From Cymodocea nodosa (lineage: Eukaryota; Streptophyta; Magnoliopsida; Alismatales; Cymodoceaceae), in assembly GCA_036874045.1 (NCBI GenBank), contig CM072340.1, forward strand, positions 2,433,001 to 2,497,000: a stretch of 64,000 nucleotides of DNA. The letters run 5' to 3'. The translations under genes and the position numbers were made by a program. Of this stretch, positions 36,348-47,723 are shown piece after piece; positions within the stretch are counted from its first letter, which is position 1; every line of letters starts with the position of its first letter. The notes under the pieces are model-generated. The model had not been told where the DNA came from, made no database searches, and saw only the letters and a program-made list of their open reading frames with translations.

Positions 36348-37615
36348 CTTAAATTTTGCTAGTCCCATAGCAAACTAAGATCTAACTAATTGGTCTTTCT
36401 AAAGTGCTAGATTTAATTCTTCATTTCGCTCTTCTTTAGAATAATAAATTAGATTACTATATAGATATTTTGTATGCTTCAGTAATCTATTTTAACTTTG
36501 TTTTCTCCTCTTCAACCTGCAAATATATTTAGAATATATGTAAATTACATACAAAATATATCAGCATCACATAGGTGTTAATTATATTATCATTTTTTCT
36601 TTTCAACATCTGTCATCCTGAATTTTTCAATATGATTTCTAGAATAAATTTCAAGTACATAAGAATCAAAGCACAATCCAATTCGATATGATTAAGACAA
36701 GTAGAATAAAAAATTGTATCTAAATAAACAACTTCAAAAGTCTATTCTAGATTCATACTTCAGCAATTTTAGATAACAAAACATATACTCAATTCATAAG
36801 ATAGAATACTCAAGTGTATTTCACAAAACACTTGTATCTTTTCAAAACATTATATGCATATTTGTACTTTTAAAAGTTAATTTGACAGGCTTGAATCATA
36901 CAAAAGCTTTTTAGTGTACCCATGTATCGAGCTTTCAGTCAACAATCCCAGATTTGATTAGGATCTTAGGTTGCCAGATTTAAAGAGTCTTTTTCAGGTC
37001 AACAATCCTTACATACCTATCTGTTCAAGTACAAAAGGCTCGTGATCAAACAAGTTAATAAACTCTCAAAGTTTTTTCTTTTTTTTCTTTTTTTTTTCTT
37101 TTCAACACAGTATATGTACGTATTTCATTAATACAGATGCAATAAAACACCAATCTCATATAGTCCTACTTCTATTATTTATTGAAAATATGAATCCATA
37201 TCAATAAGCTCATACTTTTTTCTATAGTTTAATAAGATCTACACATAAATCATTCTACAAGTTTAATCAATCAAATTAAATGCATCATTGATCATATGTA
37301 TTTCCTATAATCCAAAAATCAACATTTCATCTCTTTTAAGATTTCAGATAATTTACTGAGTTTTAGTTAAACATTCTGATTTCTTTTTAAAATCATGAAA
37401 CTGTTAAACTCATAAATTTCAGCAAAAACATAAAATACTATATCTAGATTTGTATAAGTAGTAAAATTTGTAGCATCTTATATAAGATTCTAAATATAAC
37501 ATTCAAGCAGTTACAATTCTTAAAAAAAAAATTACAGTCTCAATTATCAATTTCCACAAAACTTTGCAGTATCATTCTAATTCCTTTAATTAACAAACTT
37601 ACATGGCTGTTACTT
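36348..37615 (-). other. Non-coding block shared with Copia A (Gy1 copy)
   Basis: No gene. It is collinear over roughly 1 kb (about 36510-37520) with the Copia A block between pol and the extra ORF (25976-27056 and 6504-7570). Landmarks are 'ggcttgaatcatacaaaagc', 'caatccttacatacctatct', 'ggctcgtgatcaaacaag' and 'aatacagatgcaataaaaca'. Orientation relative to the pol coding strand is the same in both superfamilies. Confidence 0.78.
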
Positions 37616-38116
37616 TAATTACCTCCCCCCCCATACCTATTTTTTTTGCATTGTACTCAATGTAAAAGATTTGACAATAAATACAGTAATTGTAACAAGC
37701 ATGAATATTGTTTCATTGACTTAACATCTAATTCAACGAACTTAATTCGTTGAGTTAACGAATAACTCCATGAATTGAGTTTAAATCTAAATTCAGGATA
37801 AGTAATCAATTGCATACCTTGTTTCGTTTGTATCTCCTTCTGTATATTCCGATTTTTGATTCTGAAAAACTTTTCATTCATAGATAAAACTAGAATATAT
37901 AACAAAATAACATTTAACAGATATTGATAAATAAGTGTCTTGTGTGGAACCCAAGCTCCTATGCCTTTGGTGGCTCACAAGTAAGCCAGTTGGTTTCCTA
38001 GAACAGATACCAACAAACTGGATTGATATTTTTCTTTTTGTTTTTTTTTTTTTTCTAAAAATAAATGCAAACTACACACATCATTAAAAACACAGAATCA
38101 TACTTTAAGAACATGA
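37616..38116 (-). promoter_or_regulatory. Internal polypurine tract and motif cassette downstream of the F-box gene
   Basis: On the minus strand this holds a conserved GC-richer stretch (about 37930-38025, 'ccaccaaaggcataggagct'), then GTTGAGTTA-type words (about 37710-37785), then an internal purine tract 'tatggggggggaggt' (about 37622-37636). All three recur in Gy2 (54320-54760). Their order (motif words, purine tract) mimics the end of an LTR element inside the element. No gene seen. Confidence 0.55.
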
Positions 38117-39242
38117 CTAAAAAGTAGTAACAAATGGAATAAATGTGTCAATCCAAGCAAACTTTTTTGGCATCATTCTTCTTGTTATCAATTCTGTTTC
38201 AATGTAGTCTATTTTCCTTTTTAATTTGTAAACTTGTAGTATGTTATCAATACTAAATATAAGTGTATTTCCATTAATGAAATGAAATGCAAAAAGAGAT
38301 CCTCTTCTGTTCCAAGATAGTGTGGCTGTTTCTATTTCTACATCTATTTCAATATATTCCTCTTCCCACTTCCATTCATTTAGGTCTTTTATATTCCATA
38401 TTTGAAATTTCTTCAATTCATCTCACCATCTTATCAAACATAGAGTAGGATCATCATATTCATTATACCACATTCCTAATTGAATTTTATCATATTCTAC
38501 AGATGGTGGTTTAGCTATATCACTTGGTATAGGCAAAATTTCTATATAGTCATTATCATAACTATCTATGCTTACTATGTATAAATCAAATCTAAATGCA
38601 ACTGATATATCTGTGACTAAATATATATATCCATCAAGTATGACATGTATGTTGTTAATTAAAGATTTCTATCCTAGATATATCATAGTGTTTTTAGTCC
38701 AAGATCTATTCAGAAAATTATACACTTAAGCATAAATCTTCATCCCAATTTCCAATAGGTCTCCAATAATATAATTTTTCAGGAATGGTCAAATTTTTAT
38801 CAGAAAATATTAAAGTTGACCCACAATTTTTAATTGGTACTTCATATCTATTAGGCCTTCCTATATTCCATTCTTCTCTTGTGAGAGGATTTCTAATCAA
38901 AATATCAGGTAATAGAATTGCATACCTTGGTTTGGTTCTGTATATAATTAATCCTTCATCCATCCTCATAATATGATTTATTCCTTCTAATGCATTGGGT
39001 GGAATTCCAATAGTTTCATCCATATTCAGTTATTCATAGTTGATTGAACTATGATTAAATGACTTCCATAAAAATCCATCTCTAATCTTAGTCATTTTTG
39101 CAGGTTGTAATCTATGAAAATATTTTTCTCTAACATAGTCTTTAATATCTTTTGATACACAACACAATCTACACAGATCTTTAGCTGACAAGTTACTCAG
39201 TACTTCCCTTTGTGTGTCCAGTGGTAGTTTTAAGAATCTCAT
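38117..39242 (-). pseudogene. F-box protein gene carried by Gypsy Gy1, broken
   Basis: F-box proteins are the substrate-recognition subunits of SCF ubiquitin ligases and bind SKP1 through an N-terminal F-box. The start reads 'LPLDTQREVLSNLSAKDLCR' followed by 'LCCVSKDIKDYVRE', a good F-box with the Leu-Pro start and the Cys-Arg-Val-Ser-Lys-like core. The remaining roughly 300 residues look like an F-box-associated region, with 'RPIGNWDEDLC', 'LGMWYNEYDDPTLCLIRW' and 'DLNEWKWEEE'. The ATG at 39242 sits just after 'acaacag'. No introns are evident, consistent with capture of a processed transcript. A related copy is in Gy2 at 54858-55870. It is disrupted at a few positions. Host origin is inferred. 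It is not a normal Gypsy gene. Confidence 0.72.
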
Positions 39243-39473
39243 CTGTTGTGATTTTGTATAATATAAACAAAAAATTTAGCAAAGACAAAAATTAACATAA
39301 CTACTTCACACCCTCGTGGAGTTAGGTCATAACTCAACGGATTAAGTCCATTGAGTTAAGTAATAACTCTACGATACTATTAACTATAAGTAAACTTATA
39401 CCTATATATATATATATATTTTTTATATTTTTCTACTTACTATATTATACATAGTTACTTCAATTATACTACT
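39243..39473 (-). promoter_or_regulatory. Promoter-like region of the F-box gene
   Basis: On the minus strand it contains a (TA)n tract at 39403-39418, then 'tccgttgagttatg' / 'taactcaatgga' words (39312-39375), then about 70 bases of leader to the ATG. It separates the gag end from the F-box start, so the F-box gene could be transcribed on its own. Inferred. Confidence 0.45.
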
Positions 39474-40818
39474 TCATTCAACTACCCTCCTAGAGGAGGT
39501 ATCAATTTCATAAATAGTTTTGTTAATAGGGTTAGGTACTGCTTGCATTGGCAATCCTCCAGTAGGTCTAACTTCTATTGATTCTTTCTGTCTAGGGGGT
39601 ATATTTCTATTTATATTTTGATTTTGAATTACAACATTTCCAAATACAAAATCTAGACAATTGTTTAATTGTTGAATTATCTTTTCTAATTTCTCTATTC
39701 TAGATCCTTGTTCAATTAATGCTTCATAACTTATATTCTTGTCATTTATATTTTCCCCTCCATGGAAATTGTTGTTTCTCCAAGATAAATTTGGGTGATA
39801 TCTCCAATTAGTGTTATATGAATTTCCAAAGTTATCTTTCTAGTTTCTAGCATAAATAATATCTAGATCATTAATGCTTGCATTCTTTTCTGCTAGTTTT
39901 TGATTTAATGATAACTCTTCTATTTTCTTTGTTAATTCAATTAATTTTACTTCTAGCATAGTGCTTGAATCTATTTCATGCATTCTCCTTAGCAATATTC
40001 TTTTATCTACAATAGCTTCAGCTGAGTTCTCTCACTGTGTAGTTCTTTTTGCAAAATTTTCTAAGTATGCCCATGCTTCTTCACTACACAATTTTAAAAA
40101 TCCATTCTGACAAGTAGATTCTAATAAAGATTTTGTTGAAACATCTATGCCTTTATAAATTATACCTATTAATTGTGCTTTACTCATTGCATGATGCGGA
40201 CATTGAGTCATTAAATCTTTAAATCTTTCAAAATATTTTCAAAATGATTCTCCCTATTTTTGACTACACATTAATATTTCCTTTTTCTTTTTAATCGTTT
40301 GATGTGTTGGATAATATTTTTCCAGAAAAACAGAGTAAAATTCAGTCCATGTAGAAATTGAATCAGACGACAGAGTATATAACCATCTCTTAGCTGTGTC
40401 TTTTAAAGAAAAAGGGATATATCTAAGTTTAATAGATACTCATATTCGGCATTTTCATCATTTGACAAACTTCGTTAAATTCTCTAAGGAAATAATAGGC
40501 ATCCTCTCTTTCTAATCCATGAAAATGTGGCAATTGACTAATATAATTAGATTTCAGTTCAAACCTATCTCCCTCAAAGTTTGGCAATCGAATACATGAA
40601 GGCTCATCAACTAATTCAGGATATAGAATTTCCCCTAATGGCTTTTCTACTAGAGTAGCCATATCTTCGTTCTCTTTTAAAGAAAGGTTTGATACACCCC
40701 TAAGGATTTCGTTAAAGTCCAATTCAGAAAATGTTTCAGTACGCTTCTGTGTTGAATACTCCTAGGTAGGTGTTTTTACTAATCATTTAGTGCTAGGAGA
40801 ACGAGTCCATGTGCTCAT
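39474..40818 (-). pseudogene. gag: Gypsy Gy1 main gag region located after pol, broken
   Basis: Athila-like gag (capsid-type, Retrotrans_gag). It begins at an ATG at 40818. Visible segments are 'IRLPNFEGDRFELKSNYISQ', 'LPHFHGLEREDAYYFLREF', then 'RYIPFSLKDTAKRWLYSL', 'FERFKDLMTQCPHHAM', a helical stretch and 'NTNWRYHPNLSWRNNNFHGG'. These are the classical Athila gag landmarks, but no zinc knuckle is seen here. A zinc knuckle is instead in the 5' ORF (48370-49304). The region lies downstream of integrase and the extra ORF. Gy2 keeps a piece of it beside its F-box copy, so the placement predates both copies. A handful of interruptions. Confidence 0.8.
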
Positions 40819-41400
40819 AAACTCTTAACATATAGTAAAACAGTAGAAGATTAATTACATACCAGTCCGAAGCTTTCTATTCGATAAATAGTTGTTGACG
40901 GATGAAGTTGAATCAGCTGCTTCTCCTTCTAGTTCCCCAACGAATTTTCTTTTCTCTCAAAAGTGCTGGTAACTAGTAAATAACATTCTGTTCTATATTT
41001 ATAATGCATGTCCATAAAGCAAATAAATCTCGTTGCAAGAACGTGTCTTGTGACGTGTAGTGTGGTTCCTATTTTTCTAGGTACGTGTGCCACTTCTAAT
41101 TTCAAATTTCAGTAACTGCTAAACCCACGAAGTTTCATTCGTGGCTAAGAGAATAACCGTTTACCTTAATCCACAAACTAACCTCATTGAGTTATAGATA
41201 ACTCAATGGAATAGCTTCGGTTACTACTGCTAACTCCACGAACTAACTTCGTTGAGTTACAGATAACTCAATGGAGTGACCTTATATTATATTACTGACC
41301 TTGTGGAGTTAAGGTTAACTCAACGGACTTACTTCATTGAGTTAACACTTAGCAACCTCTAAGTTTACTCCTCGTAAATACTTTTCTACTCTCTTGCATT
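40819..41400 (-). promoter_or_regulatory. Promoter-like region of the relocated gag
   Basis: On the minus strand a cassette of six or more GTTGAGTTA / TAACTCAACGG words (41169-41346) is followed by a TATA-like 'tataaatatag' (40994-41004) and a leader of about 180 bases to the ATG at 40818. The layout is the same as at the LTR and the extra ORF. It would allow gag to be made from its own transcript, which a gag placed after pol would need. Inferred. Confidence 0.5.
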
Positions 41401-41793
41401 TTTTCAACTTAAATAAAGTTAAATACATGTCATTAACGCAGCATTCTAATTAAAACTCATTTAAATCTGAACATTATATAAATTTTTAATTTGCATTTCA
41501 TTTCATGTTATGCAGAATTTATATTTTACTTTGCAGCATGCAGATATTTTCAAGCATTAATCAATTATCTTTCATTTAATCCTATCATTCAGCAAATTGT
41601 AAATCTTTTAAACAATCTTGCATAATGTTCCACAAATTATAGAATATTCAATATAGTTCATCCATTTCATCATTCTCAAACACGAATGAAAAATATATCT
41701 GAAAAACATATATTCATTAATATGAATAATTTACATTACAACTTAATCAGATATTTTTCATACAAATATATACAAGTAGACGAACAATACAAT
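41401..41793 (-). other. Non-coding spacer between extra ORF and gag promoter
   Basis: AT-rich, no gene or repeat recognised. It directly follows the extra-ORF stop and may be its 3' untranslated region. Confidence 0.4.
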
Positions 41794-43999
41794 TTAGTCT
41801 TTTCTCCTAAGTTCATCTACTTCCTTCTGGAGTTTTTCTACTTGTTGCTCTAATTGGTTAATCCTTTCTACAACTCTTGTAATTCCTCCAAAAGGTTCAG
41901 CAATCTCTACAACTACATAATTTCTGTACTCTTTCACTGAAATGGTTCTTGATCTGATCCTTTTGGATGTCCATTTAGTGAAATCAATACAATCCACCAT
42001 CAGTAGTGGAATCAGATCTCCATAAAACAATTTCTTCTTCACTGTTCTCAACTGCATATGTGGCCTACTTTACAAATTAACTCAGTTCTATATCATGGCC
42101 TTGTCGTTGGAAGACATTCTTAATTAGAATGTTTGCTATCATGTGTGTTGTACCATTTAACTGCTTTAGTCTATTTAATAATGACACACCAGGATTGATA
42201 GCTAAACAATCCTTGATTTCCTGTTCTGTCCACTCAACGGCAGTTGTGCTTTCCAAAATTTCTTTCCCTTCATTTTTCAATCCTAAAATGTTGTGGAGAA
42301 GCTCTGGTGTTATTTGTACATCAGCTTCCTCCACATTGGAAATTAATCCTCCTTCTTCTTCTCTTAAGTTTGCATAAAAGTAGGGCACTAGATTCTCATA
42401 TACTGCATGCCCTCTTTCTTGAGAAATAAACTTCAATAGACCTTGGAATTCAAATAATTCTTTGATTTCTTGCATTCCGTCCCAATTTATTGGTCTATTG
42501 TAAATGATAGTATAACCCCTAATCTCTTGGTATTTGTCATAAGCTTCTTAACTCTGAAAATGTACTTCATTTAAAACTATTGCTTCAGAAGGATCAGGAA
42601 TATGCATTTGTTGCTCTTGAGGGGTTTGTTCTTGAACTTCCTCTTCCAAATGCTAAACTTGTACTTGCTAAAAATGCTCCATAGATTTTGGCATTTTTGC
42701 TTCTACTTTTGTGTATGGTGGTGAGTTGGCAAAACTCTCCACTCTGTCTTGAATTCTTTCCATAAATTGCTAAAGATTTTCTTGCTCTTTAGTGGAATAT
42801 GTTGAGTCCTCTCTTTCCATATATACTTGTTCAACTTCTTGTTCATTTTTTTCTTCTTCTTCTTCCTCCTAACTACCAATCTGCATTGTCACTATTCTTT
42901 CTAATTCTGTGGCAGATTGGGATGGAGTTCCGGGCAAATCAGTTTCTGCCCTAATTTCTGTTTCTTCTATTTGTACAGGCTATAGACTAGTTTCAGCCTA
43001 TTTTTCTTCTTCTCTTTGCTCTTTCTACTGCTGCTCTTGCTCCTCTTCAAAATCAGATAGCAGGTTTACAAAATTTGGCTCTACAGGCCCTACTGACATT
43101 TGTCTTTCAGATTTAATCTCCTCTTGATATTCAAACACTATCTCTTTTCCTTTCCTTTTTCTAATTAATTGTGTCTGGTCTTCCTCTTCCTCGTCTGAAA
43201 TTAAATCTACAAAAATAGGCTTTGCACGCCTTTGAGCCACAGGTACTGACTCTTCCTGTTTAACTCTTTCAATAATTACTGGTCTCGAAGGACCAACTTC
43301 ATCTCCTTTTGTAACAAGTCTGGTAGTAGCTTCTTGATGTTGTTCCACTTTGATTTTATATTAGGCTTTCAACTTTTCTGCAGCTCTCTTTTTGTAAAGT
43401 ACATCGAACACTAGGTGTGCTTTAGCCACTACCAAATCTTCTGATTCTCCTTAGTTTTTCTCAACTCGAACCAGTTCTTCAAATTCTCTTAATTCTTCTT
43501 CGTTTGAAGGCCCCATAACTACCACCCTTTCTAATGGTTTAGGAGGTGGATTTGAAGGTCCTAGCTGCTATTCCTCAGGAACAGGTCTTTTAGCAGTCCG
43601 CTCCTCTTGTTCTTTAGTTGCCTCTTCTTCATTTTCTTTCCTTTCTTGCTCCCAGATCGCCCATCGAGCTCGTCTACCTATTTGTCTTTTGAACCAGAGC
43701 TGGGACTTACGTTGGATTAATTCTAGGGCAACTTCTTTGTTTGGCCTAATTTTTCTCTCTTTACTTACAACAATTTCCATAGCAACCTTTATTCTTGTTT
43801 CCATTATTTGAGGTATTTGTATACCCAAATCTACTAAAACTCTTCTCTAGTTGAAAAGTTCAGATTTTACCTTTTGTAGTTCTTTTTCTCTTGTCATATT
43901 CCTGATTTTCTGCTTCGTGTGCCATTCCTTCGAGTCTTTAAGAAATTCTAAAGTGTCTACTACCTATTCCCAGAACTCATGTGTCATCTTCCTCATCAT
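41794..43999 (-). pseudogene. Gypsy Gy1 extra ORF, homologous to the Copia extra ORF, broken
   Basis: Starts at tandem ATGs (43999, 43994). The N-terminal part is basic and helical ('ERKIRPNKEVALELIQRKSQ', 'KRQIGRRARWAIWEQERKEN') and the middle is acidic. The C-terminal domain has the Copia-type blocks 'MQEIKELFEFQGLLKF', 'ITPELLHNILGLKNEG', 'MIANILIKNVFQRQGHDIE', 'KKLFYGDLIPLLMV' and 'TKWTSKRIRSRTISVKEY'. It ends in a coiled coil ('INQLEQQVEKLQKEVDEL'). 'PYFYANLREEEGG' resembles the family called putative plant transposon protein. Position after integrase is where Athila elements carry an env-like ORF, but no signal peptide or membrane helix is seen. Function unknown. Roughly ten interruptions. 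Confidence 0.7.
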
Positions 44000-44300
44000 G
44001 GAGTTATGCAATAGAACAGAGTCGCTCTGATCTCTACTGTTCTAAGTTCTAAATGATTCTACGAATAATGCCCCCAAACCCTAAGTTTAAGTATAAATAA
44101 GCACTAAGTTTAGGCGGGAATCGGGTCATTTTCCATACAAAACTCTCGCTTTCTCATCCGTGGAATTACGGTTACTCCACGGACTAAGTCTGTGGACTTA
44201 ACTACAGTACTCCGGGTAAGTTCATTAACTAATTCTAGACTCAACGGAGTAAGTTCGTTGAGTTAAGTGTAACTCAACGGACTTCCCGTAAAGTTATATC
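44000..44300 (-). promoter_or_regulatory. Promoter-like region of the Gy1 extra ORF
   Basis: On the minus strand a cassette of 'gttgagttacact', 'cgttgagttaag' and 'cgtggagtaacc' words (about 44160-44285) precedes a TATA-like 'ttatttatac' (44091-44100). A leader containing 'cttagggtttgggggc' follows, about 95 bases before the ATG. The geometry resembles 7571-8097 and 15403-16327. Inferred internal promoter. Confidence 0.5.
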
Positions 44301-44344
44301 TAATAAAAAATACTTAAGATAATAATTTTCTACAGTCAATACCA

Positions 44345-44600
44345 AAGAGTTTCCGGTCTAACCGCTCTTACTTTTTCCATATTTAAAAATTCTTCGATCA
44401 AACCGTTATGTTCCTCGGTTGAACCGAAATTAAATATTTTCTTTCTTTCTTCATTCTTTTTTTTTTCCGGTTGAACCGATACTATGCTTCGGTAAAATCG
44501 ATGTTTTTACTAAAAATTTTTAAAATAATATATAAATATTTTTTTATGTTTTTATGTTTCGATCAAACTAATGGATCTTGTCGGTTGAACCGTAACAATT
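44345..44600. repeat. Cluster of CGGTTGAACCG imperfect palindromes
   Basis: At least four copies of a word close to CGGTTGAACCG (about 44352, 44417, 44467 and 44581) plus several decayed copies ('cgatcaaaccg', 'cttcggtaaaatcg', 'cgatcaaac') lie in 250 bases between the integrase stop and the extra-ORF promoter. Each is an odd-length palindrome centred on the G/A. The word is unlike the TAACTCAACG cassette and is not seen elsewhere in the window. Likely a protein-binding array; function unknown. Confidence 0.6.
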
Positions 44601-44652
44601 TTTTAAATAAGTTTTTTTTTTTTTTCAAGTTATATACTTAGAACTTTTCTTA

Positions 44653-45840
44653 CTAAGTAAAGCTTGAGTAGTCCTCTACTCTTACTTCTTCTACAATTCT
44701 AAAAAAACTTTTTGGTATCTTCAAAATAGGTCTAAGTCTTTGTCCATTTACTTTAAATATATTCTGATTTTTAGGATTTTCAATCTCAATAACTCCATAG
44801 GGATAAATATTTCGAACTATGTAAGGTCTTGCCCATCTAAATCTTAATTTTCCTAGATGGTTATGGAGTCTAGTCATGTAAAGATATACTTCTTGTCCTA
44901 TTTTAAAGGTTTTTGGAATAATTTTCTTATCATGCCAGAACTTCATTTTCTCTTTTTCTCTTATAGTTTTTGAATAAGCTTCATTCCTAAATTCTTCTAA
45001 TTCAATCAATTGTAATTTCCTATTTTCAGTAGCTTGATTTAAATTAGTGTTCAGAGTTTTTAATGCCCAATAAGCTTTATGTTCAATTTCAGTTGGTAAA
45101 TGACAACTTTTTCCATATACTACCCTAAAAGGTGACATACCTAAGCTTGTCTTGTAAGCAGTTCTATAAGCCCAAAGTGCATCTATCAATCTATTAGCCC
45201 AATCTGTTCTAATAGGATTTACTACTTTTTCTAATATTAACTTAATTTGTTTATTGGCACTTTCTACTTGTTCACTTGTTTGCGGATGATATGATATTGC
45301 AATTTTGTGGTTTACTCCATATTTCTTCATTAAGGCTTCAAAACTTCTATTACAGAAATGAGTTCCTCTGTCACTGATAATAGCTTTAGGTATTCCAAAT
45401 CTGGCAATTATATTGGTTCTTATAAAATGTATTACCACTTTGTTGTCATTAGTTTTTGTAGGAATAGCTTCTATCTATTTAGATACATAATCCACCCCCA
45501 ACAATATATAATTAAATTGATTAGACATAGGAAATAGACCTATGAAATCTATTCCCCATACATCAAAGATTTTAACCTCAACAATAGGATTAAGAGGCAT
45601 CATGTTCCTCTTTGATATTCTTCCTATTTGTTGACATCTTAAACAACTTAAGCAATGTTTATGAGCATATTTGAATAGTGTTGGCCAATAAAATCCACAT
45701 TGCAGAATTTTTGTAGTAGTTTTCCCCGAACCAAAATGCCCTCCACACGCTTGGTTATAACAGAAAGACAATATGCTCTGATATTCAGTTTCTGGAACAC
45801 ACCTCCTTAAAACCAGATTAGGACATTTCTTAAATAAGTA
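44653..45840 (-). pseudogene. Gypsy Gy1 integrase, broken
   Basis: Catalyses insertion of the cDNA. The HHCC zinc region ends in 'HCLSCLRCQQIGRISKRN', and the DDE core shows 'FDVWGIDFIGLFP', '[18 protein letters not shown]' and '[18 protein letters not shown]', with Asp, Asp and Glu in the usual places. '[20 protein letters not shown]' and a C-terminal '[20 protein letters not shown]' follow. Integrase after RNase H is the Ty3/Gypsy order. It is close to the plant Athila/Tat group. Mostly open, with few interruptions. Confidence 0.88.
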
Positions 45841-45849
45841 TGGGTCTTC

Positions 45850-47480
45850 TCAATAGTAATATTTTACTCTTGAGAAAAACAATTTCTTATCCTGTCTATT
45901 CCAATCCTTAGGTGTTAAACCAGTAACTAAGTAATTAACTATGTCTGCATACCAAGGCATTGTGTTGATAGTCATTAACTGTTCATTAGGAAAATTATCC
46001 TTAATTTCAATATTTGATTTTTCTATTTGTAATCTTGATAAATAATCTACTACTACATTCTCACAACCTTTTTTATCTTTAATTTCTAGATCAAATTCTT
46101 GTAATAATAATATCCATCGGATCAATCTAGGTTTAGTCTCTTTCTTTGCAATTAGGTGTTTTAAAGCTGAATGATCTGTGTATACTATTACTTTAGCTCC
46201 AATCAGATATGATCTAAACTTCTCTAAGGCAAACACAACAACTAACAGCTCTTTTTTAGTAGTTGTGTAATTAACTTGAGCATCATTTAAGGTTTTGCTT
46301 GCATAATGAATCACTCTTAGAGATTTTTCTATCTTTTGTCCCAACACTGCTCCTATAGCAAAATCAGATGCATCACACATTAATTCAAATGGATGGCTCC
46401 AATCAGGTGCTTGAATTATAGGAGTTGAAATTAAGCTAGTTTTAAGCTTAAAAAATGCTTCTTTGCAATTTTTATCAAAGTTGAATGAGACATCGTTTAA
46501 TAGATTAGTTAAAAGTCTAGCTATTTTGCTAAAATCTTTAATAAATCTTCTATAAAATCCAGCATGTCCTAGAAATGATCTAATATCTTTTACTGATTTA
46601 GGTTCTAGTAGATTAGAAATTACTTCTATTTTAGCTTTATCTACTTCCAACTCCTTCTTTGAAACAACATGACCCAAGACAATTCCTTGATTAACTATGA
46701 AGTGACATTTTTCTCAATTTAGAACCAGATTTTTTTCCACACAGCATTTTAATACTTGGTCTAAATTGTTTAAACACACTTCATATGAAGTTCCATAAAC
46801 AGTAAAATCATCCATAAATATTTCTAAAAAATCTTCAGTCATTCTAGTGAATATGCCCTACATACACCTTTGAAAGGTGGCTGGTGTATTGCATAATCCG
46901 AATGACATTCTCTTAAAAGCATAAGTTCCATTAGGGCAAGTGAAAGTTGTTTCATTTGATCCTCTAATGTTACTAGAACTTGGTTATATCCTGAATACCT
47001 ATCTAGGAAACAAAAATATTCTTACCTTGCTAATTTCTCTAACTTTTGATCTATAAAAGGTAAGGGAAAATTATCTTTCCTAGTTACAACATTCAGCTTT
47101 CTATAGTCTATACACACTTTCCAGCCTGACTGAATTCTAATAGGTATCAAGTCTTGACTTTCATTCCTAATTACTGTTAATCCTGATTTCTTGGGAACTA
47201 CATGGATTGGACTAACCCATGAGCTATCAAAAATCAGATAAATTATGTCATTATCTAACCATTTCACTATTTCCTTCCTGACTACTTCTTTAAGGCTTGG
47301 ATTTAATCTCCTCTCAGGAATTCTAACAAGTTTAGCATTCTCCTCTAAATATATATGGTGACAACATAAAGTTGGACTTAACCCTTTTATATCAGCCATA
47401 GTCCATCCTATTGCTTCTTTATAAGTTTTTACTACATCTTTTAATTTAGCTATTTGATCCTCTTTTAAATCTAAAGCAAT
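45850..47480 (-). pseudogene. Gypsy Gy1 reverse transcriptase and RNase H, broken
   Basis: Copies element RNA into DNA. RT segments are 'GWKVCIDYRKLNVVTRKDNF', 'PLPFIDQKLEKLA' and, further on, '[20 protein letters not shown]'. RNase H shows '[15 protein letters not shown]', '[20 protein letters not shown]' and '[20 protein letters not shown]', ending in 'VVVDYLSRL'. The 'FPLPFIDQ' form is typical of Athila-type plant Gypsy elements. A small number of interruptions. Confidence 0.88.
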
Positions 47481-47723
47481 AATGATTGGACATGTTCATT
47501 TTTCTTCCAGAAATATATAGGTTAATTCAGGAGGTAAAGGTTTTAATTCTAAGTGTTGCCCATCAGAAGCAAAAGCTCCTAATTGAGCATCCTCATTTTC
47601 TAAATTAATTTCTTCTTGATCTCCTTCTATATTTATGCTTTCACTTTCCTCTAAAGTTTCAAAATTGAGTTGCCTATTTAATTCTTCTTGAATCACATCA
47701 TCTAGCATATCTCCTTCATCCTC

